A stretch of DNA of 64,000 bases from Gammaproteobacteria bacterium (GCA_021324305.1 JAJPJI010000015.1:124001-188000), one strand, 5' to 3'. Positions 36,064-45,809 are shown, numbered from the stretch's first letter. Program-made: numbers and translations. The notes: a model not told the origin generated them from the sequence alone.

Positions 36064-36456
36064 TCAGGTTGGTGCAAAATGGATTCTCACGCGCATAACG
36101 GAGCCATTTACCATCAGCACAAAATTTTGGCCTCTGTTTGAAACGTAAGATAACAAATATTTTGAAACAGAAGTAGGGTCAGGCCTGACTCTTGACCGCT
36201 ATTACATGCTCAGATATGATTTAGGCTCGTTTTACCTCAAAGGTTGTCGTGCCATGCGCAAGATCACTGTCAGTCAAGCTGTTCATACAGAATTGTCTTT
36301 ATTGACAATGTGCAGCATAGACCTGATACTTTTGGCACGCTCCATTCTCATCGCCTGACACATTGTCTTTACCTATTCACTAACACGCTGATTTTAAACA
36401 CATTGATGCGCTCGAGACGCATGTAAACTATCATTATTTATTAAGAGACATAATGT
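36064..36456. other. Non-coding gap upstream of the MFS gene
   Basis: This ~390-base gap holds a REP-like GGGTCAGGCCTGAC palindrome near 36177-36190 and an inverted pair CTCTGTTT / AAACAGAAG just before it. Short frames in it do not look coding. Confidence 0.4.
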
Positions 36457-37704
36457 ATGAATACCTATTTACCGAAAAGCAAATCGACTCTTATGACGAT
36501 GTTGCCATTATTCATGGTGATTCTGATTGACGTGATGGGCATCGTTCTTGTACTGCCTGTATTGACGCTTTTGATATTACAACCTGACAGCGGCATGGTA
36601 AGCGCTGGCACCTCCCCATTTTTACGGGATTTTTATTATGGCCTCGCAATGGCACTATATCCGCTATTCATGTTTTTTAGCACGCCCATCCTGGGTGACT
36701 TGTCCGATAAATTTGGCAGGAAAAATATTTTATTGTTATGCCTGTTGATTAATTCACTGAGTTATCTTACTTCTGCAATCGGAATTATCAGCCATAGCCT
36801 GTTTATCTTTCTTGCCAGCCGCGCTATCGCCGGCATAGCGGCAGGCACACAGCCCATTGCCAGTGCTGCCATTATTGATTTGAGCACGCCTGAGACAAAG
36901 ACCAAAAATCTGGCATGGGTTGTTTTTGTGAGCTCGATCGGTTTGATCATTGGACCTCTGCTAGGCGGCATGACAGCAGAAAAAAACATGGCCAGCTGGT
37001 TTAGCTACCAAACACCTTTTTATCTGGCTGCAGGAATTTCACTATTAAACGGCGCATTGTTGATTTTCAGCTATCGCGAAACCCTATCCGAAAAAAAGCA
37101 TCATGCCATTCATTTGACGAAGGGCTTCATGTTATTTCTCGCTGCTTTTTTACAGGGAAATTTCCGTCTGTTATCCACCGTTTTCTTTTGTTTCATGCTG
37201 GGATGGAGCCTCTATTTTCAAACCATGAACTGGCTGTTACTGGATAAATTTCATTATTCTACTTCACAGCTTGGTATCTTTACCGCTTTCATGGGCGTTG
37301 TATTCGCTGTCACCACCAGCATCATTGTGCGTATTGTGATGCGGTTTGCCTCCGGCGAAACATCCGCATTCGTTGTGGCAGCCATGCTGATGGCGATAGC
37401 AGGATTTGGCAGCTGTTTCAGCAATAGCGAGATAGCGCAATGGCTATGGATGATCATGCTCGCTGGCAGCGAAGTGCTCTGCTACACCTTTATACTAAGT
37501 ATTTTTTCTGGTCTGGCAGACAGTGAGTCGCAAGGCTGGATCATGGGCGTGACAGGATCCATTGGCGCCATCACGTGGACAGTAGGCGGATTGCTTGCCG
37601 GCCCGCTTGGCTATGTCAATATTCACCTGCCGCTTTTCATTACCGGTAGTCTGGCATTAGGCAGCGCAGTATTGATGAAGCTATACCGCCGCAAGCATGA
37701 ATAA
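36457..37704 (+). CDS. MFS transporter, TetA/DHA1-like
   Basis: The 415-residue protein has 12 predicted helices and the MFS loop motif GDLSDKFGRKNIL between helices 2 and 3, and GLIIGPLLGG in helix 5, which marks exporters (antiporter motif C). It probably exports drugs or small metabolites across the inner membrane with proton exchange. No regulator is adjacent. Confidence 0.88.
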   Translation: MNTYLPKSKSTLMTMLPLFMVILIDVMGIVLVLPVLTLLILQPDSGMVSAGTSPFLRDFYYGLAMALYPLFMFFSTPILGDLSDKFGRKNILLLCLLINSLSYLTSAIGIISHSLFIFLASRAIAGIAAGTQPIASAAIIDLSTPETKTKNLAWVVFVSSIGLIIGPLLGGMTAEKNMASWFSYQTPFYLAAGISLLNGALLIFSYRETLSEKKHHAIHLTKGFMLFLAAFLQGNFRLLSTVFFCFMLGWSLYFQTMNWLLLDKFHYSTSQLGIFTAFMGVVFAVTTSIIVRIVMRFASGETSAFVVAAMLMAIAGFGSCFSNSEIAQWLWMIMLAGSEVLCYTFILSIFSGLADSESQGWIMGVTGSIGAITWTVGGLLAGPLGYVNIHLPLFITGSLALGSAVLMKLYRRKHE

Positions 37705-37780
37705 CATTAACAGACGATAACGTATCTCAAACTATCGCTATCTTGTCATTCATGCTGGTGAGTGATTTCATATTTACCTG

Positions 37781-38677
37781 TTACTCATCATGTTTGTCGA
37801 GACGTACCAGGCGCCGGGTTTCACAACGGCCAGTAAATTCATGGCTGGATGCTCTTTCATGCGGCGCCTGCTCCAACATTTTTCGCAAACCAGGTACATT
37901 CGTGCGTATCATTTCATTGATATCTGTTTGTGATGGACTATGGCTATAACCCAATTCAAACAACAACGACCATACCCCTGATTTCCAGAATGCATAATCT
38001 TCATAACAGCCATCCGCCGGATAAAGAACCTCCGTTGAATTCCCAACTGTGTATTTACTCATTTCAGTCGCATAATTTGCCAGCGATCTGAAAATATTGT
38101 CATAAGGCGTCGACACATCGTATGTGGAAATGCCCCAGGGATAGACCACAGCGGGATAAAAGGTATGCAGGGTCGCGGAAGCAGTAATATTTTCCTGATC
38201 AATGAATTTCGCGAGCGAGGCAGTTGATTTAAGATGATGAGGGCCTTCCGTCCCACAGGGTCCCGGATAATCACGATTGGGATCACGATAATGACCAGTT
38301 GCATCTCGTTCTTCGCGTTGCCTGGCGTTGTATCCGGAAATATTCAACACAGGAACCACGTAAACAGTCTGGCCGACAATGGGATTCACGGCAAGCGATG
38401 CCGCGAACGCCATTGCAACTTCTGTAGAACCGTATTCATTACCATGGTGAGTGCCGACAACCAGATTATGTACCGATCCGTTACCAATCACCACTCCCTC
38501 GATCATGTCTCCGCTATCTGAAGGACCGACAGTGATGCTCCTGACCGTGTCTGGATGCGCGCGCACCAATTCATGAAGGAAGTTTTTTACATCAGCGTAT
38601 TGTTTTTGAGTGAGGTCGCTGGCATAAGCCTGACCAGCCAATAATCCCACAAACAGCAAAAGATATTTAGGCGACAT
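37781..38677 (-). CDS. Secreted M14-type zinc carboxypeptidase
   Basis: From ATG 38677 (AAGGTAACCAGG before it) the protein is 298 residues with a signal peptide (MSPKYLLLFVGLLAGQAYA). The M14 zinc site is HGNE at residues 78-81 (His and Glu) and His171 (ATLHTFYP). DPNRDYPG at 132-139 carries the substrate-binding Asn-Arg, and Glu241 (LLFELGYS) is the catalytic glutamate. It should trim C-terminal residues from peptides or muropeptides in the periplasm or outside. The longer frame to 38710 is less likely. Confidence 0.85.
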   Translation of the reverse strand: MSPKYLLLFVGLLAGQAYASDLTQKQYADVKNFLHELVRAHPDTVRSITVGPSDSGDMIEGVVIGNGSVHNLVVGTHHGNEYGSTEVAMAFAASLAVNPIVGQTVYVVPVLNISGYNARQREERDATGHYRDPNRDYPGPCGTEGPHHLKSTASLAKFIDQENITASATLHTFYPAVVYPWGISTYDVSTPYDNIFRSLANYATEMSKYTVGNSTEVLYPADGCYEDYAFWKSGVWSLLFELGYSHSPSQTDINEMIRTNVPGLRKMLEQAPHERASSHEFTGRCETRRLVRLDKHDE

Positions 38678-38852
38678 CCTGGTTACCTTATTCATTTGAA
38701 ATTGGCGCATTCTAGTTGGTTGTTCAATGAATGTAAATATGCGAAAGCAGACGCTATATCAGTAACGTGAATTACTCCTCCTGAGAACACGTTCTTGCCT
38801 ACTTTCAGCTAGCTAATGTTATTTCATTAAATGTTCTTCAATCCTTGATATC

Positions 38853-39716
38853 TCACTCGCAGCCAGGCAAAGCAATCACATCTGTCTGATATTCAGTTTG
38901 AGCCAGCGCTGAAAGATAATCCCTGGAATTGCTTTTCACATCGTAGACCATTATCCCACCATATTTATTCTGCAGGATATAGGATGCGGCATTTTTCACC
39001 GGCAGCGTACCATAATGAGTGCTCTCGCCCAACGCCAAATGATTTTTCATCACTCCATATTGAACATATGGACTTAGTCGACGCTCATAACCGGAATATC
39101 CATAAGACATTTCCCAGCCATAATCGAGAAAGTCAGCAAGACGGTACCCATTGTAATTCGCCGCGAAATATCTCTGATCCGAAAACAAGGCCTTACTCAG
39201 GATTTTCCCCTTGAAGCGCGGATGATTCCTGATTGCCTGCGCGATTCTTATCATGGAGGTATCGTTCGTGGTGCACGTTGAATATTCATCATCAATATCC
39301 ACGCCATCCAGTTTATACCTGTTGATTGTATCCACGACATTATTAGCAAACATATCGATCGCATTTGCATCAGTCATGCATGACCAGCCTGCGTTTTGAT
39401 GGTTACCCAATAACGTCAGCAGCACTTTAATGCCTTTGGCCTGCAGCAGGCTCACCTGATTCGTATGGTTTAACAATGCATCGACCTGTGGATTAAAATA
39501 AATTTCCGGCCTGTTGGGATCCGACCCGTTAATATTCGCAGCAAAGATACCAACCATAGTGAAAAATGGCTTGCCGTTATCAGCCCGAATATAACAACCC
39601 GCTGTCGACAACCGGTTATCATTGACTTCAACATAACCCATATTAATGGTTGGATTGTTATCTGCGTATACACATAAAGAAGCAGTCAAACAGCCTGCTG
39701 CCAGCCATCTTCTCAT
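38853..39716 (-). CDS. Secreted GH18-family glycosidase (Endo-H-like)
   Basis: From ATG 39716 (GGAGATACC before it) the protein is 287 residues with a signal peptide. The GH18 active-site signature DGVDIDDE lies at residues 137-144, Glu144 being the acid/base. The short (beta/alpha)8 layout without insertion resembles endo-beta-N-acetylglucosaminidases that cut N-glycans, but a chitinase activity is possible. Secretion, with the M14 peptidase next to it, suggests degradation of external glycoproteins or polymers. Confidence 0.82.
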   Translation of the reverse strand: MRRWLAAGCLTASLCVYADNNPTINMGYVEVNDNRLSTAGCYIRADNGKPFFTMVGIFAANINGSDPNRPEIYFNPQVDALLNHTNQVSLLQAKGIKVLLTLLGNHQNAGWSCMTDANAIDMFANNVVDTINRYKLDGVDIDDEYSTCTTNDTSMIRIAQAIRNHPRFKGKILSKALFSDQRYFAANYNGYRLADFLDYGWEMSYGYSGYERRLSPYVQYGVMKNHLALGESTHYGTLPVKNAASYILQNKYGGIMVYDVKSNSRDYLSALAQTEYQTDVIALPGCE

Positions 39717-39824
39717 TGGTATCTCCATTTCAAATGATCAGGAATTTTTTATATATCAATTTTTTACACTTTATACCGCCAATGAGTGGTTTTTAAAAGT
39801 CTGCTGCTAAAATATTTGCTGCAA

Positions 39825-40802
39825 CTACACATGCTGGAAATATTGATATTCAGAGATGATATCGTCAATTGTGTCTTCAAGCGTCCATTGATGCTTATAA
39901 TTGGTCAGATTGTAAAACTTTTTCAAATCAGGCTTGCGCCGCATCGCGCTGACCGAACGCTCCATATACGCTTCTTCGAATGGCACATAAATTATTTCTG
40001 ATTTACTGTTCGCTCTTTCCCGGACAAGCATCGCCAAATCATTCATCTGAATTTCCCTGTCATTCCCGACATTAACGATTTCACCGACACTATTGCTGGC
40101 AGCGGCAAGAACATCCAGGGACGCAGCAAGATCTCTGACATCGCAGAAACAGCGCGACTGTTTTCCGTCACCAAATACGGTAATCGGCTGACCCCTGCAA
40201 GCCTGTTTGACAAATCTGGGTACCACTATGCTGTGACTGCTTGTTTGTCCGGGACCAATCGCATTAAATATCCGGACTACAGTGATTGGTGTATTGACCA
40301 CGTGATTGTAGACCATTCCCAGAGCTTCATCCGCCAGCTTGCTGATGGCAAAGCTCCAGGTCATTTGCGCAGCCGATTCAAACACCAGGCTGTCTTCCTC
40401 GTTTAATTGCGGCTTATCGGTAAGCCCGTAAACTTCTGAAGAAGATGCGATTATGACACGCTGGCCCGCGCCTGTTGCCTTGACTGCTCTTAACAGGCGT
40501 TCGGTTCCGGCAATATTTGTCGAGATGACCTTGATAGACGCACGGCTTAAGTGATGTACGCCCATCACTGCGGCCATATGATAGATTCGGTCAGCCAAAG
40601 CAACTGATTTCACCAAACCAGGCCAGATAATGATATCGGCCTTATCAAAATGAAATAAAGGATTGCTTCTGAAGGCGGTAATATTTTCCAGCGTTCCCGT
40701 ACTTAAATCATCAACAACATGAACTTTATCACCCTTTCCCAGATGATATCTTGCAATATGTGACCCAATAAATCCGCAACCGCCGGTTATTAAAACACGC
40801 AT
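39825..40802 (-). CDS. NAD-dependent sugar-nucleotide epimerase/dehydratase homologue, Tyr replaced by Phe
   Basis: The 325-residue extended SDR has the Rossmann motif GGCGFIGSH (7-15), SSSEVYG, and RIFNAIGPGQ. The catalytic motif is normally Y-x-x-x-K; here it is F151-A-I-S-K155 (codon TTT), so the active-site tyrosine is missing. Closest in pattern to UDP-glucose epimerase and UDP-glucuronate decarboxylase-like proteins. It may be a binding protein or use another base. AGGAGAGG precedes the ATG. Confidence 0.8.
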   Translation of the reverse strand: MRVLITGGCGFIGSHIARYHLGKGDKVHVVDDLSTGTLENITAFRSNPLFHFDKADIIIWPGLVKSVALADRIYHMAAVMGVHHLSRASIKVISTNIAGTERLLRAVKATGAGQRVIIASSSEVYGLTDKPQLNEEDSLVFESAAQMTWSFAISKLADEALGMVYNHVVNTPITVVRIFNAIGPGQTSSHSIVVPRFVKQACRGQPITVFGDGKQSRCFCDVRDLAASLDVLAAASNSVGEIVNVGNDREIQMNDLAMLVRERANSKSEIIYVPFEEAYMERSVSAMRRKPDLKKFYNLTNYKHQWTLEDTIDDIISEYQYFQHV

Positions 40803-41005
40803 TACCCATCACCTCTCCTTTAAGTATAGCCTTAATGCGACGCGATCAAGCCCGACATCCTGTCAACTTAAATAATCATTATTTATTAATTACTTAAAAT
40901 TTCGATATGCTGTTCTGTCATTCATGTCTTACAAACAGCCGGGGCAAATTCATGGCGTAGCAATGCTGATGAAGTTTTATCGGGAGTAGGAAAAATCTGA
41001 CAAAA

Positions 41006-41027
41006 CTGTCATCCAAACGTCATACTT
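41006..41027 (+). promoter_or_regulatory. Possible PhoB box
   Basis: CTGTCAT (41006-41012) is followed 11 bases on by ACGTCAT (41017-41023), the spacing of the two half-sites of a Pho box, and CTGACAA precedes it by one more turn. It lies ~60 bases before the small membrane-protein gene. No phosphate gene is near, so this is tentative. Confidence 0.25.
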
Positions 41028-41083
41028 CCATTTATTCGGCGGGCGTAGACTATTTATAGGTGAGCCGCACAAGGAACATGACG

Positions 41084-41407
41084 ATGATAAACTGGATATC
41101 AATGGTCGGTTATATTGCGGCTTTGCTGGTAGGAACAACGTTTTACATGAAATCGATGATACACTTGCGCTGTTTTGCGATCGCGAGCAATGTCTGCTTT
41201 ATGATTTATGCCTATTTTCACTCACCCCAGCTGTACCCAGTACTAATATTGCATGCATTTCTGCTGCCCTTGAATATCAATCGCCTCTGGGAACTGAGAA
41301 AACAGGCTCCTGGCAATAAATCACTGCTTGTAAAAAACGAATGGTCCAGGAATTATCTCCGCCCTGCATATCATTACTTTGACATCGGCATTAATTCACA
41401 CAGATAA
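41084..41407 (+). CDS. Small membrane protein, YgjV/Popeye-like
   Basis: From ATG 41084 (AAGGA eight bases before) the protein is 107 residues with three hydrophobic segments: WISMVGYIAALLVGTTFYM, LRCFAIASNVCFMIYAYF and LYPVLILHAFLLPLNINRL. The pattern matches a common bacterial family of inner-membrane proteins resembling the membrane part of Popeye-like proteins. Function is unknown. The longer frame from GTG 41060 lacks support. Confidence 0.65.
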   Translation: MINWISMVGYIAALLVGTTFYMKSMIHLRCFAIASNVCFMIYAYFHSPQLYPVLILHAFLLPLNINRLWELRKQAPGNKSLLVKNEWSRNYLRPAYHYFDIGINSHR

Positions 41408-41491
41408 ACAGCCACTCCTGGCGATATGACTTTAAAAATGTGCGTTATAATTAATTATGCATTTAAAACATGACGCCAGAAAAAACAAAAT

Positions 41492-42517
41492 ATGAATAGT
41501 TTCTTCAAGTTACCTGAGACCATCATTACCGCATCCTCGCCTGACAGACAAAAGGATTTTGGCGGACAAGCGAGTCAGCAACGCTGGAATGAATTTTCCG
41601 CACAGACCATCGAAATCTTCGCAAAGCTGCTGCCTACCTTCCCTGACAATAAACCAGAGGTCAGAGATGATATACGCTGCCCACCAGGCGTCTTCAAGAC
41701 AAGCGCAGGATGTGCATTTGCATTTCTGGCCAATCAACGGCGCATTATCGCCAAGGAGCTAAAGCATAAGCCTTTCACGCACCAGTTCGGCTGGTTCAAC
41801 AAGCCGGGCTTCCGGTCTTCGGATGACTTCAATCTCAAGCGTGATATTCCCGGACAAAGTGAAGCCATTCATAACCAGGTTATGGCACTCGCCAAAGATC
41901 TTGGGGAGAAATCATATTGCGACTACGGATGTTACGATATCAAGAAGAAGAGCGGCGAGGATTCATCGGTGATTTATATTATCAGAGTGAAGGATGCGAA
42001 TGCGGTTCCAGCGCTTTTACCAGTGAACGCGTCTGATTACGATGAAAGCATAGATGTCGAGCTTACGGTAACATTTACTGATTACCGGAAAGATAATCCC
42101 GAAACTTCAATTCTGGTCGAACATCCCGTCACTCCGTTTGATGTCTGGTATCAAGGCAAATCAGAATACATGGCGGACAAATTCAAAGACATTGAGCCAG
42201 TATTTCAAGCATGTATTAAATGGACGCCGGAAAATGGCATTGACAGCTTTTTGAAGAATATTGGTCGGCTGGCACATTTTTTTGCTCAAAACCAGCTTGT
42301 AGGAAAAGGTAATTCAGCCATTGTTGAATGGATGATGCGCGGATTGGCAAAACATGTTGGCATCGAACTTGGGGCATTCAATTATGATGAAAAAATCGGC
42401 TGGGATTTCAAGGCGTTTCTCACACCTAACAGGGATGACTATGCGGAGTGGTTCGCCAAGAAAGCATTTGTACAGCCCGAATATCATCCCACATCAACAA
42501 ACAAGCCAGGTTATTAA
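41492..42517 (+). CDS. Orphan cytoplasmic protein, possible effector
   Basis: The 341-residue protein is not recognised. There is no signal peptide or membrane helix. Residues 255-290 include NQLVGKGNSAIVEWMMRGLA, a Gly-Asn motif followed by an amphipathic helix that faintly recalls the Fic helix-turn-helix, but the HPF residues are absent. The N-terminal half is rich in aromatic residues and has SYCDYGCYD. The genome neighbourhood of secreted and orphan genes makes a secreted effector plausible; that is inference only. Confidence 0.55.
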   Translation: MNSFFKLPETIITASSPDRQKDFGGQASQQRWNEFSAQTIEIFAKLLPTFPDNKPEVRDDIRCPPGVFKTSAGCAFAFLANQRRIIAKELKHKPFTHQFGWFNKPGFRSSDDFNLKRDIPGQSEAIHNQVMALAKDLGEKSYCDYGCYDIKKKSGEDSSVIYIIRVKDANAVPALLPVNASDYDESIDVELTVTFTDYRKDNPETSILVEHPVTPFDVWYQGKSEYMADKFKDIEPVFQACIKWTPENGIDSFLKNIGRLAHFFAQNQLVGKGNSAIVEWMMRGLAKHVGIELGAFNYDEKIGWDFKAFLTPNRDDYAEWFAKKAFVQPEYHPTSTNKPGY

Positions 42518-42521
42518 AATA

Positions 42522-43049
42522 TCAGGAGTCAACCCTGGATAACTGCTCCCAGTCCTCTATCGTCATTGCCCAGCGTTCGTGATCGCGCCACTCGCCATTG
42601 ATTTTCAGATAACGCGGAGAATAACCTTCTTTTCGAAATCCATTGGCTCTCACCAGGCTGATGGAAGGAATATTTCCCGGCTGTATGTTTGCCTCCACCC
42701 TGTGCAGGGATAGGTCAATAAAAACCTTTTGCAAAACCAGCTTCAACCCAGCACTCATGTAACCCTTGCCCGCGTAATCACTCACCGAATAAAAACCCAG
42801 ATAGGCGCTCTGAAAATGACCGCGTACAATCTCACTCACATTAATCACACCAGCTATCTCGCCGTATGCGGCGCAGACCAGGAAGCTTTTCTGGTCAGGC
42901 TGCTGAAAACGCTGCACATAATCCCTGAATTCCTGCTTAGTCAAGGGCGGTGTCACCCATGGACTATGCAGTGAACGGCTGTACTGCATCGCTGTTAAAA
43001 ATGGAATTTCATCATCAAACTCCGGCTCACGAATGCTGACTTGTTTCAT
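42522..43049 (-). CDS. RimJ/RimL-type GNAT acetyltransferase
   Basis: The 175-residue protein has the GNAT fold of the RimJ branch: LGFYSVSDYAGKGYMSAGLKLVLQ, where AGKGYM is the CoA loop, LHRVEANIQPGNIPSISLVRANGFRKEGY, and a final WAMTIEDW. These enzymes acetylate protein N-termini or small amines. It converges with the orphan gene with four bases between the two stop codons. Confidence 0.88.
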   Translation of the reverse strand: MKQVSIREPEFDDEIPFLTAMQYSRSLHSPWVTPPLTKQEFRDYVQRFQQPDQKSFLVCAAYGEIAGVINVSEIVRGHFQSAYLGFYSVSDYAGKGYMSAGLKLVLQKVFIDLSLHRVEANIQPGNIPSISLVRANGFRKEGYSPRYLKINGEWRDHERWAMTIEDWEQLSRVDS

Positions 43050-43343
43050 AGATATCCGTTATATAAAAAATGCGAATCCAACCATTTAGTTTTGCGGATT
43101 TTAAGGCCTAATTTCGAAATTGCATAGCTGTTAGGGATAAAATCCCATAAAATGGTTTAATAACTGATTCAAGCTGAAACAGCATGTACACCCATACGGT
43201 TGACGGATTCACCTATAAATTTGCCGATCTGAAAACCCTGCTCGCTGGCAGCTCCACTATGGTGATTTTCATGCTTCATTGTTGGCTCGAGGCTCGGATA
43301 TAATGGCAAATGCCATCCCTGAATTCCTTGCAGGAGGATTCCC

Positions 43344-44747
43344 ATGCAGAGAATGAGCACCTACGCCTCACGAGATCCTATCAGCTCCAAGGATGCGGTT
43401 TTGCTGGCAAAACTTGAATTGATCGAATACCAGGTTGACAAGGAAAATATCAACAGCGATCCCACCGCTCAAACCATCGTTGATACCTGGTACACTGCTG
43501 CTAACTTTCTTTACGGCGATCAGCCGATTGATGACAGGCTTCTTGCCGACCGGGAATTTGAATTTGATGCGTATTACAGTGCCGCCATGAAAATGGCTGA
43601 ATTAAATCATGCTGATGCGCAATATAAACTGTTTCTGTATTACAAACTGATCGATGAGCCAAATACCGCCTTGTCCTGGCTGGAGAGAGCCGCTGGCAAT
43701 GGACATCTTTACGCAAAATTTTTCCTGTTCCGCATTCATAATGAAGGCGGTCTTGGCACACAATCAAACACCGATGCAGCACGTCGTGCGCTTCATGATC
43801 TGACACACCATCTTCAGGAAGAGTATTTCATGGTGACCGCTTACGCTGACGATCAGCAGAAACTGTCGTACCTTGAAGACATTGGCCAGCGCGTCTCATC
43901 CTGTCTTGACACTCGCCGCGGCTGCCTCAGGGATCAGCAATTTGTTTTACGCAAACAGCCCAATCTGCCCTATCTCGGCGACAAGGACACAACCCAGAGA
44001 GCGATAATCGCATTGAATGACTATCTTGAAGCATACAAAATCCATCTTGATCCCAAAAAACACACTTGGATAGCCGCCAATCATTTTCAACATGATAAAT
44101 TGCTAATCGATGAAAACAGCCATGTCGCACTCAGGCCGATGGCGATCGTCACTTTTATCCTGCAGAAAGACCAGATCTCCATCACGGATAATCTGTTGTT
44201 CAAGCAATTATTATTCAAGATGAAAATCAATTGCGTAAAAATTCTGGGCGGATCGCCCTATACACGTTCTTGTGTTCTTTCCGTTGATGACGTGGATGTA
44301 TTAAATGCCATTCCCGGTCTGTGTGATTCATACAATTTGAAAAAAATTACCATCATCCCTGATTTTTTTCAGGCACAAAAAAAGATCCCCCTGATTAGAC
44401 CTGTTCATGTGGAGGATGAATCAACAACCAGAAGGAGGAATTTTCTGTTGCGTCTGAAAAGCGAAGTGGATGACACAAAATGGAATGACAAAGCTGTCCA
44501 CCTGTTTAGCACATCGGCACCTGACCACATTCTTGATTTGCGAGATGCGTTGAAATTCCTGACCACTCAGACAGACAATCATTCCATTCATTCGCTATTC
44601 TTGACGGTTAAAATGTCTTTTGACAATCTCGCGCTAAGGAAAAGACATCCTGATGTCATTGAATTTTACAAGCGGACATCAATGGAGATTAACGAAATTA
44701 TTCATAACAAGCCTGCCAAACAAATATCTTCAAATTACTCACAGTAG
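43344..44747 (+). CDS. Sel1-like repeat protein, orphan
   Basis: The 467-residue protein contains at least two Sel1/TPR-like helical repeats at about residues 75-130 (AMKMAELNHADAQYKLFLYY; ALSWLERAAGNGHLYAKFFL). The remaining 300 residues are unrecognised. AGGAGG precedes the ATG at six bases. Sel1-repeat proteins in Legionellales often act on host processes or as scaffolds; no secretion signal is claimed. Confidence 0.6.
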   Translation: MQRMSTYASRDPISSKDAVLLAKLELIEYQVDKENINSDPTAQTIVDTWYTAANFLYGDQPIDDRLLADREFEFDAYYSAAMKMAELNHADAQYKLFLYYKLIDEPNTALSWLERAAGNGHLYAKFFLFRIHNEGGLGTQSNTDAARRALHDLTHHLQEEYFMVTAYADDQQKLSYLEDIGQRVSSCLDTRRGCLRDQQFVLRKQPNLPYLGDKDTTQRAIIALNDYLEAYKIHLDPKKHTWIAANHFQHDKLLIDENSHVALRPMAIVTFILQKDQISITDNLLFKQLLFKMKINCVKILGGSPYTRSCVLSVDDVDVLNAIPGLCDSYNLKKITIIPDFFQAQKKIPLIRPVHVEDESTTRRRNFLLRLKSEVDDTKWNDKAVHLFSTSAPDHILDLRDALKFLTTQTDNHSIHSLFLTVKMSFDNLALRKRHPDVIEFYKRTSMEINEIIHNKPAKQISSNYSQ

Positions 44748-44885
44748 GAAACACAGACGTTTGACGAATACAAGCTAGCGAACACCGCCGCCTGTTTGAA
44801 ACAGACGCAGGACCCTGGTGCGAAACCGTCAGACCTCGATTACAATGCGTGTCAATCACACGCCCAACCAGGAGTGCAATTTGCC

Positions 44886-45794
44886 ATGAAAGCTAAAATC
44901 CGCGGAACCGAAATCTATTTTGATGTGGCCGGCATGCAGCTGGCACCCGAAGATAATGACTTTGTTGAACGCCCTGTGATGTTTATGCTGCATGGAGGTC
45001 CGGGTGGCGATCATTTACGATATAAGCAGCATTCAATCGAACTCCAGGATGCGGCCCAATTGGTCATGATTGATCATCGCGGCTGCGGGCGCAGTAAAAA
45101 AACCAGAGCTTCTGACTATACACTGGACAATAATGTCGCAGATATTGAAGCCTTGCGAAAATATCTGGGCCTCGAACGCATTTGTATTCTCGGCACTTCT
45201 TATGGCGGCATGGTCGCGCAAAGTTATGCTGTCCGCTATCCCAAGCATGTCGAAAAATTAATTCTGGTTGCAACCGCGCCCAGTTACCTGTTCATCAATG
45301 AAGCTAGAGAGTATTTAAAGCTGCACGGCAATGCCGAACAGCTTGCTATCAGCAAACATCTATGGAATGGGTCATTCAAAAACCATGCGCAAATCATGGA
45401 ATATTTCAAGGCCATGGATACACTTTACTCTACAACCGCCAAAAAAAATAAAAAGCAATCATTTGGCCGGTCAAAAACCATCTGGTCACATGAGGCATTG
45501 AATAAAGGATTCGCTGGATTCCTGCGTCATTACGATGTCAGGCCGAAATTAAAAAACATCAACTGCCCAACATTGATTCTTGCCGGCGAAAAAGATTGGA
45601 TATGCCGACCGTCCCAATCCAGAACCATGGCGCGGCTCATAGCCGGTTCACAATTAAAAATATTCAGAAATGCAGGGCATGCCATCGCTGTTGATGCTCA
45701 CAAGCAATATATTAAAATCATCAGCGCATTTTTGAAAAAATCGCTGCCTGGGAAAAATTCTGCTAAAATCACTAAACGGAAGCGGTTAACATGA
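44886..45794 (+). CDS. Alpha/beta hydrolase, prolyl iminopeptidase-like
   Basis: From ATG 44886 the protein is 302 residues. HGGPGG (36-41) is the oxyanion loop of the proline iminopeptidase group, DHRGCGRS follows, and the nucleophile elbow is GTSYGG at 103-108 (Ser105). Acid and base are in AGEKDWICRPSQ and NAGHAIAVD. It should hydrolyse N-terminal prolyl peptides or esters in the cytoplasm. The upstream extension to 44796 is unlike family members. Its stop is 15 bases before the next gene. Confidence 0.85.
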   Translation: MKAKIRGTEIYFDVAGMQLAPEDNDFVERPVMFMLHGGPGGDHLRYKQHSIELQDAAQLVMIDHRGCGRSKKTRASDYTLDNNVADIEALRKYLGLERICILGTSYGGMVAQSYAVRYPKHVEKLILVATAPSYLFINEAREYLKLHGNAEQLAISKHLWNGSFKNHAQIMEYFKAMDTLYSTTAKKNKKQSFGRSKTIWSHEALNKGFAGFLRHYDVRPKLKNINCPTLILAGEKDWICRPSQSRTMARLIAGSQLKIFRNAGHAIAVDAHKQYIKIISAFLKKSLPGKNSAKITKRKRLT

Positions 45795-45809
45795 AATGGA
45801 ACCAGTCTG

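Noticed and set aside
36244-36426. 60-residue plus-strand frame before the MFS gene
   Set aside because: It has no ribosome site and no protein-like pattern.
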